Under the pieces are notes generated by a model. The model ran no database searches. It was not told the DNA's origin and was given only the letters and a program-made list of their open reading frames with translations. A DNA stretch of 7,764 nucleotides from Filomicrobium sp. (GTDB lineage: Bacteria > Pseudomonadota > Alphaproteobacteria > Rhizobiales > Hyphomicrobiaceae), in contig JAUWFF010000039.1 of NCBI GenBank assembly GCA_030607105.1, positions 1-7,764 of the forward strand, written 5' to 3'. Both the position numbers and the translations under genes were made by a program. This document shows positions 1-6,452 of the stretch, in pieces (positions within the stretch are counted from its first letter, which is position 1; every line of letters begins with the position of its first letter).

Positions 1-52
1 GATCGCGCGAATCGCGCTAGGTCAAAGAGTGAGATGTGCCATATCGGCGCCT

Positions 53-76
53 AGGATGCCTGTTACTGGGTATCCT
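53..76 (+). other. Stem-loop upstream of popZ
   Basis: AGGATGCCT (53-61) pairs with GGGTATCCT (68-76) as nine consecutive pairs, two of them G-U, around a 6-base loop (GTTACT). No T-tract follows directly; a T5 run appears only at 110-114. It could end an upstream transcript without a canonical U-tract, or lie in the popZ leader. The sequence does not decide between these. Confidence 0.35.
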
Positions 77-211
77 GATCGGCTCCGACGGTGCGGTTTG
101 TCAGATCGTTTTTGCACCGGATCCGTGGGCCTTCGTTGATGCAGGTGAGGCAACACGATAAGAGATTCGAGGTGTTTGGGGGTGGCCCGCATGACGGGCG
201 GAACAGGTGGC

Positions 212-217
212 GAGGAA
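212..217 (+). promoter_or_regulatory. Shine-Dalgarno site of popZ
   Basis: GAGGAA ends five bases before the ATG at 223. It decides the start: the same frame is open back to 91, but the residues encoded by 91-222 do not resemble PopZ, while the protein from 223 begins with the family's usual short N-terminus. Confidence 0.75.
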
Positions 218-222
218 TTGCA

Positions 223-1788
223 ATGAGCACCAATGGCGCGAGCGAACCCAGCATGGAGGAGATCCTAGCCTCCATCCGGAACATCATTGCTCAGGACCCG
301 GCGGATAGCCAGATAGATGGCGGCGAGAAGCCAGCGAATGTTGAGCCTGAGCTGACAAGTAGGCTGTCGCCGTTCAGTTCCGCACGTGGGGGTTTAGGGC
401 CGGAACCTGCGCAGCCTAGTCCTACCCAGCCGCTCGGCGAGCGGCTGCTGCAATCTGAAAAAAAGGCGAATCCCGAGCCGGCGGCGACGGCGCAACGCGC
501 GTCCGTGCAAGGGTCGCCAAAGGGAACGGACGCCGGCGCAAAGCCAGCTGAATTAGTCACCTCCCCGGGCGGAACCTCTATCGCACACGGCGCGGGCCCG
601 GCAACCGCAAAGGCTTCTCCCGCAGACGACTTTTCGGACGTATTTGAAGAGCCATTAAAGCAAGCGTCGACGGCGGAGCCTGCTTTGCCGAAAGCCGGGA
701 CTGCGGCGCAGCCGGCAAAGGATGATCAGGCCGTTTCGACATCTTCTCCTGCCGGCGTTCGAGCTGAACAAGCCAACTCACCTGTGCTCAAGGGGGCGGA
801 ATCCGCTTCAGAAGCCAATAGCGGCGTATCAAAGGAATTCAACGCGAAGTCGAGCCCTGGGTTCACGGCGGTGCCTGCTGACGGTCAAGGAGTTACCCCA
901 ACCGCCAGTGGGTTTGATTTCGCCAAGCTCAGGGCACGGGCCCCATTATCAGCCGCCGATGAACTGCAAAGATTTGCAACAGATGCGGAGCCCGAGACGG
1001 AACCGCTTCCGCTGGCGCGCTCGGATGCATCTTCGAAGTGGGACAGCCAACCCGAATCGGGAAGTGACACTAACGCCGATTCCGCCCAGCCTGTTGTCAT
1101 CGCTGCCATGCCGCAACAGGCGGCGAAAGATAACCCGCCATCGATGGCAATTGGACTTGGCGTGGGTGGCGCGAAGGAAACTGTCGAAGAGCCACGGCAG
1201 AGCGCATACGAACACGAGTCCCACAAGCCCGAACCTGGTTTGAACAGCGCGAACGTCGGGTTCTTGGCCGCCTCGCCGCGTCCGCTGCAGTCAAAGTCCG
1301 CCGCGCAAAGTGACGGTGGTGCCTTCTTCAAGGCGGTGGCCAGGGAAGCTGCTGGTGAAGAGAGCTCCGCCAAAGTGGAGCCTCAGGCGAAGGAGGGTAC
1401 CAACTTGGCAGCTAAAGCCGGTGAGGCCGCAACCAAGCCGCAGACGGAGGCCGAATTGCCAAGCTCGAGGGCTGCTGCGGCTGCGCCTACTCCCGACGCA
1501 CAACAAGTCGAGCTTGCTGAAAGGGCCGTTGTGCCTGAGACCGCGCCAAGCAAAGATGTTCCGAGTGCGGATGAGACATCTGTCTCCGGTATTCCTGTAT
1601 CGAACGAGAGTGGTGGGGTACGGACGCTGGAAGACACGGTGGCTGATCTCCTGCGCCCGCTGTTGCGAGAGTGGCTTGAAAACAACATGCCGCGGATCGT
1701 GCAGGATGCTCTCCGGCTCGAAGTCGCAGAAAGTGTCAAAAAGCAGCTTGAGCAAACGGTGCGTGGGCCCAACGGGCTGTCGTCCTGA
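223..1788 (+). CDS. popZ: PopZ polar organizing protein (DUF2497), long-linker form
   Basis: 521-residue homologue of PopZ, the alphaproteobacterial cytosolic scaffold that self-assembles at cell poles, anchors the ParB-parS centromere complex and recruits cell-cycle regulators. The family is recognised from both ends. Residues about 9-25 carry the N-terminal client-binding helix (PSMEEILASIRNIIAQD). Residues about 467-515 carry the C-terminal oligomerization helices (TLEDTVADLLRPLLREWL, then NNMPRIV and a final amphipathic helix). Between them lie about 440 residues rich in Ala, Pro, Glu and Ser, predicted to be disordered. The Caulobacter protein is 177 residues, so nearly all the extra length is linker. 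Short hydrophobic islands interrupt the linker, for example near residues 71-77, 135-141, 231-243 and 366-378. The start at 223 has a good Shine-Dalgarno. valS follows in the same direction after 212 bases, an arrangement common in this class. The family call is firm; polar function in this organism is inferred. Confidence 0.93.
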   Translation: MSTNGASEPSMEEILASIRNIIAQDPADSQIDGGEKPANVEPELTSRLSPFSSARGGLGPEPAQPSPTQPLGERLLQSEKKANPEPAATAQRASVQGSPKGTDAGAKPAELVTSPGGTSIAHGAGPATAKASPADDFSDVFEEPLKQASTAEPALPKAGTAAQPAKDDQAVSTSSPAGVRAEQANSPVLKGAESASEANSGVSKEFNAKSSPGFTAVPADGQGVTPTASGFDFAKLRARAPLSAADELQRFATDAEPETEPLPLARSDASSKWDSQPESGSDTNADSAQPVVIAAMPQQAAKDNPPSMAIGLGVGGAKETVEEPRQSAYEHESHKPEPGLNSANVGFLAASPRPLQSKSAAQSDGGAFFKAVAREAAGEESSAKVEPQAKEGTNLAAKAGEAATKPQTEAELPSSRAAAAAPTPDAQQVELAERAVVPETAPSKDVPSADETSVSGIPVSNESGGVRTLEDTVADLLRPLLREWLENNMPRIVQDALRLEVAESVKKQLEQTVRGPNGLSS

Positions 1789-1809
1789 AGCATCGTGCGG
1801 CCGGACCTT

Positions 1810-1836
1810 GGATTGTGCTCGTGACGGGCGCAATCC
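1810..1836 (+). terminator. Stem-loop after popZ, possible terminator without T-tract
   Basis: GGATTGTGC (1810-1818) pairs with GCGCAATCC (1828-1836) over nine pairs, one of them G-U, around a 9-base loop. It lies 22 bases after the popZ stop. No run of T follows, so intrinsic termination would be weak; it may instead protect a 3' end from nucleases. Confidence 0.35.
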
Positions 1837-1903
1837 CATATTCTATACCGCGCCGAGCCACATGAGATGGAGCGGTGTTTACAGGCCTTTATGCCTATAC
1901 AAT

Positions 1904-1924
1904 AGGTCGCGGCAATGCCGACCT
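1904..1924. promoter_or_regulatory. Dyad upstream of valS (leader hairpin or operator)
   Basis: AGGTC (1904-1908) pairs with GACCT (1920-1924), and inside it GGC (1911-1913) pairs with GCC (1917-1919) around an AAT loop, leaving a two-base bulge (GC). It sits about 77 bases before the valS start. As RNA it would be a compact leader hairpin; as DNA it could be an operator. There is no T-box-like element, and the short frame starting at 1915 is not rich in valine codons, so classical attenuation by a valine leader peptide is not supported. Confidence 0.35.
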
Positions 1925-1926
1925 TG

Positions 1927-1955
1927 TTGACGTTGTGCAGCCGGGGTCGTACCAC
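1927..1955 (+). promoter_or_regulatory. Possible weak promoter of valS
   Basis: TTGACG (1927-1932) matches the -35 consensus at five of six positions, and TACCAC (1950-1955) lies 17 bases downstream as a poor -10 (three of six). Alphaproteobacterial housekeeping promoters often have weak -10 boxes, so this is plausible. An alternative is TTTACA (1878-1883) with TACAAT (1898-1903): the boxes are better but the spacer is only 14 bases. Confidence 0.25.
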
Positions 1956-2000
1956 CTGCCATCTTCCGCGTGACAAGAGCCATCCATCCTGCGAACCGCG

Positions 2001-4745
2001 ATGCTGGAAAAGACCTATCTGCCGGCCACGATCGAGCCGCGAATTCACGAAAAATGGGACTCAGCTGAAGCATTCAAATGCGGGCGAGCTGTCCGCGATG
2101 ATGTGCTTGGCGAGCCCTATTCTATTGTTATTCCGCCGCCAAATGTGACCGGCTCTCTGCACATGGGGCACGCCCTCAACAACACGCTGCAGGATGTCCT
2201 GTGCCGGTTCGAGCGCATGCGTGGACGCGATGTGCTTTGGCAGCCGGGCATGGACCACGCCGGTATTGCGACGCAGATGGTCGTCGAACGGCAGATGATG
2301 GAGCGCAAGGAGCCCGACCGGCGGTCCATTGGGCGCGAGGCCTTTTTGGAAAAGGTCTGGGCGTGGAAAGAGCAATCCGGCGGGACCATTATCAATCAGC
2401 TGAAGCGGCTGGGAGCATCGTGCGACTGGTCGCGTGAGCGCTTCACGATGGATGAAGGCCTGTCGGAGGCCGTTCTCAAGGTTTTCGTTGAGCTCTACAA
2501 CACTGGGCTCATCTACAAGGACAAGCGACTCGTCAACTGGGATCCGAAGTTCCAAACGGCCATTTCCGATCTGGAGGTTGTCCAGTCGGAAGCGTCTGGC
2601 AAGTTTAAATGGGCGGAAGCGGATGGTGAAGAACTTGATTTCAAGGCACTGAACAAGTTGCTCGACAAGATTCCGGGCGGGCACATGTTTTACTTCCGCT
2701 ACCCGCTGAGGGATGATCCATCGAGGTACATCGTTGTTGCGACGACGCGTCCCGAGACGATGCTCGGCGATACCGGTGTTGCGGTTCATCCCGAGGACGC
2801 GCGCTACACCGATCTAGTCGGGAAGATGGTTGTTCTGCCGCTGGTCGGTCGCGAGATACCGATCGTCGCAGATGAGTACTCGGACCCGGAAAAGGGTACC
2901 GGCGCGGTCAAGATCACGCCGGCGCACGATTTCAATGACTTCGAGGTCGGCAAGCGCCGCGGGCTGGTGCAGATCAACGTCCTGGATGAACATGCTTCGA
3001 TCAATGAAAACGCGCCTGAGGCGTACCGCGGGCTCGACCGCTTTGTCGCGCGGAAGAGGATCCTCGCTGACTTGCATGCCGCCGGGTTGCTGGAAAAAAT
3101 CGAACCGACGACCCATCAGGTGCCGCATGGCGATCGCTCGGGCGTCGTCATCGAGCCGTTTCTGACCGACCAGTGGTACGTCAACGCAGAAGAGCTGGCG
3201 AAGGAAGCGATTAAGGCGGTAGAGGATGGCCGCACGAAGTTCATTCCCGGCAACTGGGACAAGACGTACTTTGAATGGATGCGCAATATCCAGCCGTGGT
3301 GCATATCGCGGCAGCTCTGGTGGGGTCACCAGATTCCGGCGTGGTATGGGCCCGACGGGCAGGTCTTCGTTGCTCACGATGAAGCTGAAGCGCAGAGACT
3401 TGCCGAAGAGCACTATGGCGAAGCTTGCGAGCTGACGCGTGACGAGGATGTTCTCGACACCTGGTTCTCCTCGGCGTTGTGGCCGTTCTCGACGCTCGGC
3501 TGGCCCGAAGAGACGCCTGAGCTTGCGCGCTACTACCCGACCAGTGTGCTGGTGACGGGCTTTGACATCATCTTTTTCTGGGTCGCCCGGATGATGATGA
3601 TGGGTCTTTATTTGCGCAAGGAAGTACCGTTCCACGACGTCTATATCCATGCCCTCGTCCGTGACGAAAAGGGGCAGAAGATGTCAAAGTCGAAGGGGAA
3701 CGTGATGGACCCACTCGTCGTAATCGACGAGTACGGCGCCGATGCCCTGCGATTCACGCTTGCGGCGATGGCGGCTCAGGGCCGCGACATCAAGCTGTCG
3801 AAGCAGCGCGTTGAAGGCTACCGCAACTTTGCAACCAAGCTCTGGAATGCCGCTCGTTTCGCGGAGATGAACGAGTGCGTACGTCAACGTGATTTCGATC
3901 CGGCGAAAGTTGAGGCGACGATCAACAGGTGGGTGATCGGCGAAACCGAGCGCGCCTCGAAGGCCGTCACCGCCGGCATTCAGGCTTACAAGTTCAATGA
4001 AGCTGCAGGCGCTGCTTATGAATTTGTGTGGGGTGTGTTCTGCGATTGGTATCTGGAACTCATCAAGCCGCTTTTGATGGGCGATGACGAAGCCGCCAAG
4101 TCTGAAACGCGGGCTTGTGTCGCCTGGACGCTCGACCAGATTCTAAAGCTGCTGCATCCGTTCATGCCGTTCCTCACCGAAGAACTTTGGGCGCATATGG
4201 TTGAGCACGGCGAGGGGCGGTCGTCGCTTCTGACACTGTCTGAGTGGCCAATACTTGAGGGCAACGAGGACGATGCCGCAGATGCCGAGATTGGCTGGGT
4301 GATCAATCTTGTTTCGGAGATCCGCTCGGTTCGTAGCGAGATGCATGTTCCCGCCGGTGCGAAGATTCCGTTGGTGCTCGTTGGTGTGGATGCCAAGGTG
4401 CGAATGCGTTGCGATCGCCATGAGGAGACCATCGCACGGCTGGCGCGGCTTGATGAGATCAGCTTCGCTGACGCGCCCCCGAAGGGTTCGGCGTTGATCG
4501 TTACAGGTGAGACGACGGCGGCGATTCCGCTTGAGGGCGTCATCGATATGGCAGCAGAGAAAGTGCGCCTGGCCCGTGAGGTTGAGGACACAAAAGAGCT
4601 ATTGGCCAAGGAAAAAGCGAAGCTCGACAATCCGCAATTTATTGCCAAGGCCAAACCGGATGCTGTTGAAACCGCGCGTGAGCGCGTGGATGAATTTGAA
4701 GGCAAGATCGCTCGACTTTCCGGGGCCCTGAAGCGGCTTGGGTGA
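2001..4745 (+). CDS. valS: Valyl-tRNA synthetase
   Basis: 914-residue cytosolic class I aminoacyl-tRNA synthetase that charges tRNA-Val with valine and hydrolyses mischarged Thr-tRNA-Val. The class I HIGH motif is HMGH at residues 54-57, after PPPNVTGSL. The KMSKS motif is at 560-564. The CP1 editing domain is marked by TTRPETMLGDTGVAVHPE (from 248) and GTGAVKITPAHD (299-310). WFSSALWPFSTLGWP belongs to the catalytic core. The anticodon-binding helical domain follows, and residues about 848-914 form the C-terminal coiled-coil tRNA-binding arm found in bacterial-type ValRS. Length is normal for the family. The start at 2001 gives the usual MLEKTY N-terminus, although no clear Shine-Dalgarno precedes it. 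A Lys/Glu-rich segment at about residues 201-227, just before the editing domain, looks longer than in the alphaproteobacterial relatives I remember. All catalytic signatures are intact. Confidence 0.99.
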   Translation: MLEKTYLPATIEPRIHEKWDSAEAFKCGRAVRDDVLGEPYSIVIPPPNVTGSLHMGHALNNTLQDVLCRFERMRGRDVLWQPGMDHAGIATQMVVERQMMERKEPDRRSIGREAFLEKVWAWKEQSGGTIINQLKRLGASCDWSRERFTMDEGLSEAVLKVFVELYNTGLIYKDKRLVNWDPKFQTAISDLEVVQSEASGKFKWAEADGEELDFKALNKLLDKIPGGHMFYFRYPLRDDPSRYIVVATTRPETMLGDTGVAVHPEDARYTDLVGKMVVLPLVGREIPIVADEYSDPEKGTGAVKITPAHDFNDFEVGKRRGLVQINVLDEHASINENAPEAYRGLDRFVARKRILADLHAAGLLEKIEPTTHQVPHGDRSGVVIEPFLTDQWYVNAEELAKEAIKAVEDGRTKFIPGNWDKTYFEWMRNIQPWCISRQLWWGHQIPAWYGPDGQVFVAHDEAEAQRLAEEHYGEACELTRDEDVLDTWFSSALWPFSTLGWPEETPELARYYPTSVLVTGFDIIFFWVARMMMMGLYLRKEVPFHDVYIHALVRDEKGQKMSKSKGNVMDPLVVIDEYGADALRFTLAAMAAQGRDIKLSKQRVEGYRNFATKLWNAARFAEMNECVRQRDFDPAKVEATINRWVIGETERASKAVTAGIQAYKFNEAAGAAYEFVWGVFCDWYLELIKPLLMGDDEAAKSETRACVAWTLDQILKLLHPFMPFLTEELWAHMVEHGEGRSSLLTLSEWPILEGNEDDAADAEIGWVINLVSEIRSVRSEMHVPAGAKIPLVLVGVDAKVRMRCDRHEETIARLARLDEISFADAPPKGSALIVTGETTAAIPLEGVIDMAAEKVRLAREVEDTKELLAKEKAKLDNPQFIAKAKPDAVETARERVDEFEGKIARLSGALKRLG

Positions 4746-4926
4746 GGTGGCGGAGGTCAATCTCGCGGCGGTGCTGGTCGCGACGTATAAGCGCCGCTGA
4801 CATTAGCCAACCGCGAGCTTGCGGCGTTGACCCTATCCTTATGAAGCGTTTAGTGGCCGGTTAGCATGCGCGTTAGCGTTTGGCAGTGTTTGCCTTCATT
4901 GCAAGTTCCCGTAGAGTTTTGGATTT
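4746..4926. other. Spacer between valS and the DUF2092 gene
   Basis: Non-coding, 181 bases. It holds two GC-rich inverted repeats: GCGGCG (4765-4770) with CGCCGC (4792-4797), whose loop contains the palindrome GTCGCGAC (4777-4784), and CCGC (4811-4814) with GCGG (4821-4824). Neither is followed by a T-tract, so at best they are weak terminators of valS. TTGACC at 4827-4832 resembles a -35 element, but the sequence 17 bases on (TTAGTG) is a poor -10. Confidence 0.4.
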
Positions 4927-5691
4927 ATGCAATTGCGTCGTTGGATTTCCCTTTTTGTATCTTTGTGCGTGCTTTTCGGCGTCGGCGTTAGCTTGGCAGC
5001 GGCGGAGGAGGGGCCTGTCCTCGGATCGTCGCAAGACGAGGCGCGCTTGGACGAGGCCAGCGATGCATTGCTTGCCATGCACAGCTGGGTCAAGAACACC
5101 GACGCTTTGGACCTTAAGACATCATATGCGATCTCTGACCCCGTCCTGGGTCTGAGTTCAAGAGGCACGGTGCATTTTCGTATTCAGCGGCCGGGTTCCT
5201 TCCGGGTTGATGTTGTTTCCGGCTGGAAGCGCGAAGTCTTCATTTCGGATGGTGAGCTTTTCACCATCTACCGCCCCCAGAAGAACATCTACGCTCAGCT
5301 TGAAGCAGATGACACGATCCTAGGGACAATGTTCAAAGCGATCGGTGGATTGACGCTGCAGGCGAAGCTCATCGAATTCTTCTGGACGGTCGATTGCCTG
5401 TCTCTTGGTGCTGAGGATATCAAGGTGACGGCTGGCGGCAGCAGTCAGATCCGTGGTACGGCGTGCCGAAAGTATGAGGTCGCTCGTGGTGCCGAGGGTT
5501 GGGATGTGTGGATCGCGCAAGGTGAGGCGCCGTTCCCGTGTCGCCTAATCAGCCGCACAGCGGATCAGTCCGCCTCAACGGCGCAGACAAACGAACTGAG
5601 CTGGACGTTGAAGCCGGCGTTCAGCGCTGAAACCTTTGTATTCAAACCGCCGGCCAATGCCAAAGCGGTTCCCCTGTCTGGTCTCAATTGA
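4927..5691 (+). CDS. Exported DUF2092-family periplasmic protein (LolA-like fold)
   Basis: 254-residue protein of unknown biochemical role. Residues 1-26 form a classical signal peptide: MQLRRW, a hydrophobic core (ISLFVSLCVLFGVGVSL), then Ala-rich cleavage sites near residues 24-26. The mature part resembles the DUF2092 family, whose fold is related to the lipoprotein carrier LolA. It opens with an amphipathic helix (EASDALLAMHSWVKN), then shows the family's beta-strand pattern: GTVHFRIQRPGSFRVDV (80-96), DGELFTIYRPQKNIYAQLEADDTI (108-131), RGTACRKYEV, WDVWIAQGEAPFPCRLI, and a closing FVFKPPANAKAV. Three cysteines remain after signal removal (157, 180, 205). There is no lipobox. The Shine-Dalgarno is weak (GAG at 4914-4916). 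It lies 181 bases after valS and is probably transcribed separately. DUF2092 membership is by recognition of the pattern, and a role in carrying lipid or another hydrophobic ligand is only an analogy with LolA. Confidence 0.8.
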   Translation: MQLRRWISLFVSLCVLFGVGVSLAAAEEGPVLGSSQDEARLDEASDALLAMHSWVKNTDALDLKTSYAISDPVLGLSSRGTVHFRIQRPGSFRVDVVSGWKREVFISDGELFTIYRPQKNIYAQLEADDTILGTMFKAIGGLTLQAKLIEFFWTVDCLSLGAEDIKVTAGGSSQIRGTACRKYEVARGAEGWDVWIAQGEAPFPCRLISRTADQSASTAQTNELSWTLKPAFSAETFVFKPPANAKAVPLSGLN

Positions 5692-5918
5692 AGTTAGGAG
5701 TGGCGTCGCCGGCGCCGAATTGCTCAGCCGCGAAACACCAGGGCAAACCTGCCTTGTCTGTTAGGGGTTGGCTTCGATTCTGCTTGCTCAGCAGCTCGCG
5801 TCCTGCCGGTGTTGGCTTCAGCTAAGTCGCTGATTGATCTGAGGAATGTTGAGGGCGTGTTGCCGTTGCTCGCCGTGAAACGGGGCTCTGTAAAACAGTT
5901 TTTCGGGAAACTCTGCCG

Positions 5919-5933
5919 TTAACGTATGGTTAC
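5919..5933 (+). promoter_or_regulatory. CtrA-like binding box
   Basis: TTAA, seven bases (CGTATGG), then TTAC. The binding site of the alphaproteobacterial cell-cycle regulator CtrA is TTAA-N7-TTAA, so this differs at one position. It lies about 60 bases upstream of the structured region and about 230 bases after the DUF2092 stop. A near-match of this length can arise by chance in several hundred bases, so it is tentative. Confidence 0.35.
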
Positions 5934-5963
5934 AGAACGTGAAGGGTCGGAGCCTTTTTTCCG

Positions 5964-5988
5964 ATCAAGATTTTGATATGCTTTTTTT
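5964..5988 (+). terminator. Weak hairpin followed by T7
   Basis: ATCAA (5964-5968) pairs with TTGAT (5973-5977) around a 4-base loop, and T7 follows at 5982-5988. The stem is short and AT-rich, so it would be a poor terminator on its own. A second small stem, TCGGA (5947-5951) with TCCGA (5960-5964), abuts it. It could end read-through from the DUF2092 gene. Confidence 0.3.
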
Positions 5989-5991
5989 AGG

Positions 5992-6088
5992 GCACGGAAA
6001 GAAAGAGCGAGGCCGAAGAGGGACTTTTGGGGGTGCTTTCGGCCTCGCTGCGCTGCCTGACGTTTCGGGGGAAGATCCGTGCTTTTTT
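5992..6088 (+). ncRNA. Candidate structured RNA ending in a terminator-like T6
   Basis: GCACGGA (5992-5998) pairs with TCCGTGC (6076-6082), and T6 (6083-6088) follows directly, as at an intrinsic terminator. Inside this closing stem lies a perfect 12-bp hairpin: AGCGAGGCCGAA (6006-6017) with TTCGGCCTCGCT (6038-6049), loop 20 bases. Together these outline an RNA of about 97 bases, flanked upstream by a T7 tract. I do not recognise an Rfam family; 4.5S, 6S and tmRNA signatures are absent. No convincing -10 box precedes it. It could equally be part of a longer leader for the sulfatase gene. Its existence as a transcript is inferred. Confidence 0.35.
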
Positions 6089-6110
6089 GGAGTGCGGCAG
6101 CGCCTCGTCT

Positions 6111-6137
6111 CTATCCAAAAGTGTTTCTTTTGGGTAG
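6111..6137. repeat. Strong 11-bp stem-loop
   Basis: CTATCCAAAAG (6111-6121) pairs with CTTTTGGGTAG (6127-6137) over eleven pairs, one G-U, around a 5-base loop (TGTTT). No T-tract follows on either strand, so it is not a canonical intrinsic terminator. It follows the candidate structured RNA by about 20 bases and may belong to the same transcript. Confidence 0.55.
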
Positions 6138-6325
6138 CGCGCAATGACGGGTTGTATTCATTTGATATTTCCAATCGTTATAAGGCGGTGTGCGCATTGC
6201 GTCTGCAGCCAGTTGCGATTGGCTGTTCGCGCCAGATCGTTGAATGGCTCCCCCTACTCTCCTCAAATTTCCTTCCGGCTGCATCGCGATAGGCTTTCGC
6301 TGCGCGGTGGCCTTTCGATTGAGCC

Positions 6326-6339
6326 AATCTGATCAGATT
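6326..6339. promoter_or_regulatory. 14-bp perfect palindrome upstream of the sulfatase gene
   Basis: AATCTGATCAGATT is its own reverse complement, centred between 6332 and 6333, about 146 bases before the sulfatase ATG. Such symmetry is typical of sites for dimeric repressors or activators. The core TGATCA recurs at 6387-6392, and AATCT recurs near 6370. It could be an operator of the sulfatase promoter; no matching regulator is present in the window to support a specific one. Confidence 0.4.
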
Positions 6340-6426
6340 CCTACGTGATGAATTCTCAGCTGACGCATTAAATCTTAGCGGTTTATTGATCATGACGCCA
6401 GGTTTGCTTCGTAGTAGCACTTTGTC

Positions 6427-6452
6427 GGCGAGGCCGTACGGACTGCCTCGTC
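6427..6452 (+). promoter_or_regulatory. Stem-loop just upstream of the sulfatase ribosome binding site
   Basis: GGCGAGGC (6427-6434) pairs with GCCTCGTC (6445-6452), one pair being G-U, with a 10-base loop that includes CGTACG. A second CGTACG lies at 6465-6470, exactly 30 bases after the first. The structure ends 20 bases before the Shine-Dalgarno and might influence translation, or mark paired protein-binding sites. Confidence 0.3.

Larger units (their letters stand above)
1..222. other. Upstream region of popZ, no callable gene
   Basis: No reading frame here carries a recognisable protein end. The three forward frames meet stops at 18-20, 52-54 and near 140, so if an upstream gene ends inside the window only a few residues of it are present. 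The stretch has a short GC inverted repeat (GCGCG at 5-9 with CGCGC at 13-17) and a longer stem-loop at 53-76. TTGTCA at 98-103 resembles a -35 element, but no good -10 follows at 16-18 bases, so I do not call a promoter. In related bacteria I recall a tolC-type gene lying upstream of popZ, but nothing here lets me confirm that. Confidence 0.5.

Noticed and set aside
9..168. Two GANTC (CcrM-type) sites upstream of popZ at 9-13 and 164-168
   Set aside because: About one site is expected by chance in this length, so two are not evidence of methylation-dependent control.
91..222. N-terminal extension of popZ from an upstream ATG
   Set aside because: The encoded 44 residues do not resemble PopZ, and a good GAGGAA site precedes the ATG at 223.
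1915..2148. Possible leader peptide or small gene overlapping the valS start
   Set aside because: Not enriched in valine codons, no stop before valS begins, and it continues out of frame into valS; a shadow frame.
2814..3650. 278-residue reverse-strand reading frame
   Set aside because: Shadow of valS; Arg/His-rich without any recognisable family.
4016..4705. 229-residue reverse-strand reading frame rich in Ser
   Set aside because: Shadow of valS; the Ser-rich composition follows from the codon bias of the forward gene.
5888..5903. CTGT-AAA-ACAG hairpin followed by T5
   Set aside because: Only four base pairs, too weak to call a terminator; an overlapping AGTTT/AAACT stem would compete with it.
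5939..6292. 117-residue forward reading frame starting at GTG
   Set aside because: No clear ribosome binding site, odd composition, no recognisable domain, and it overlaps all the strong hairpins; better explained as non-coding.
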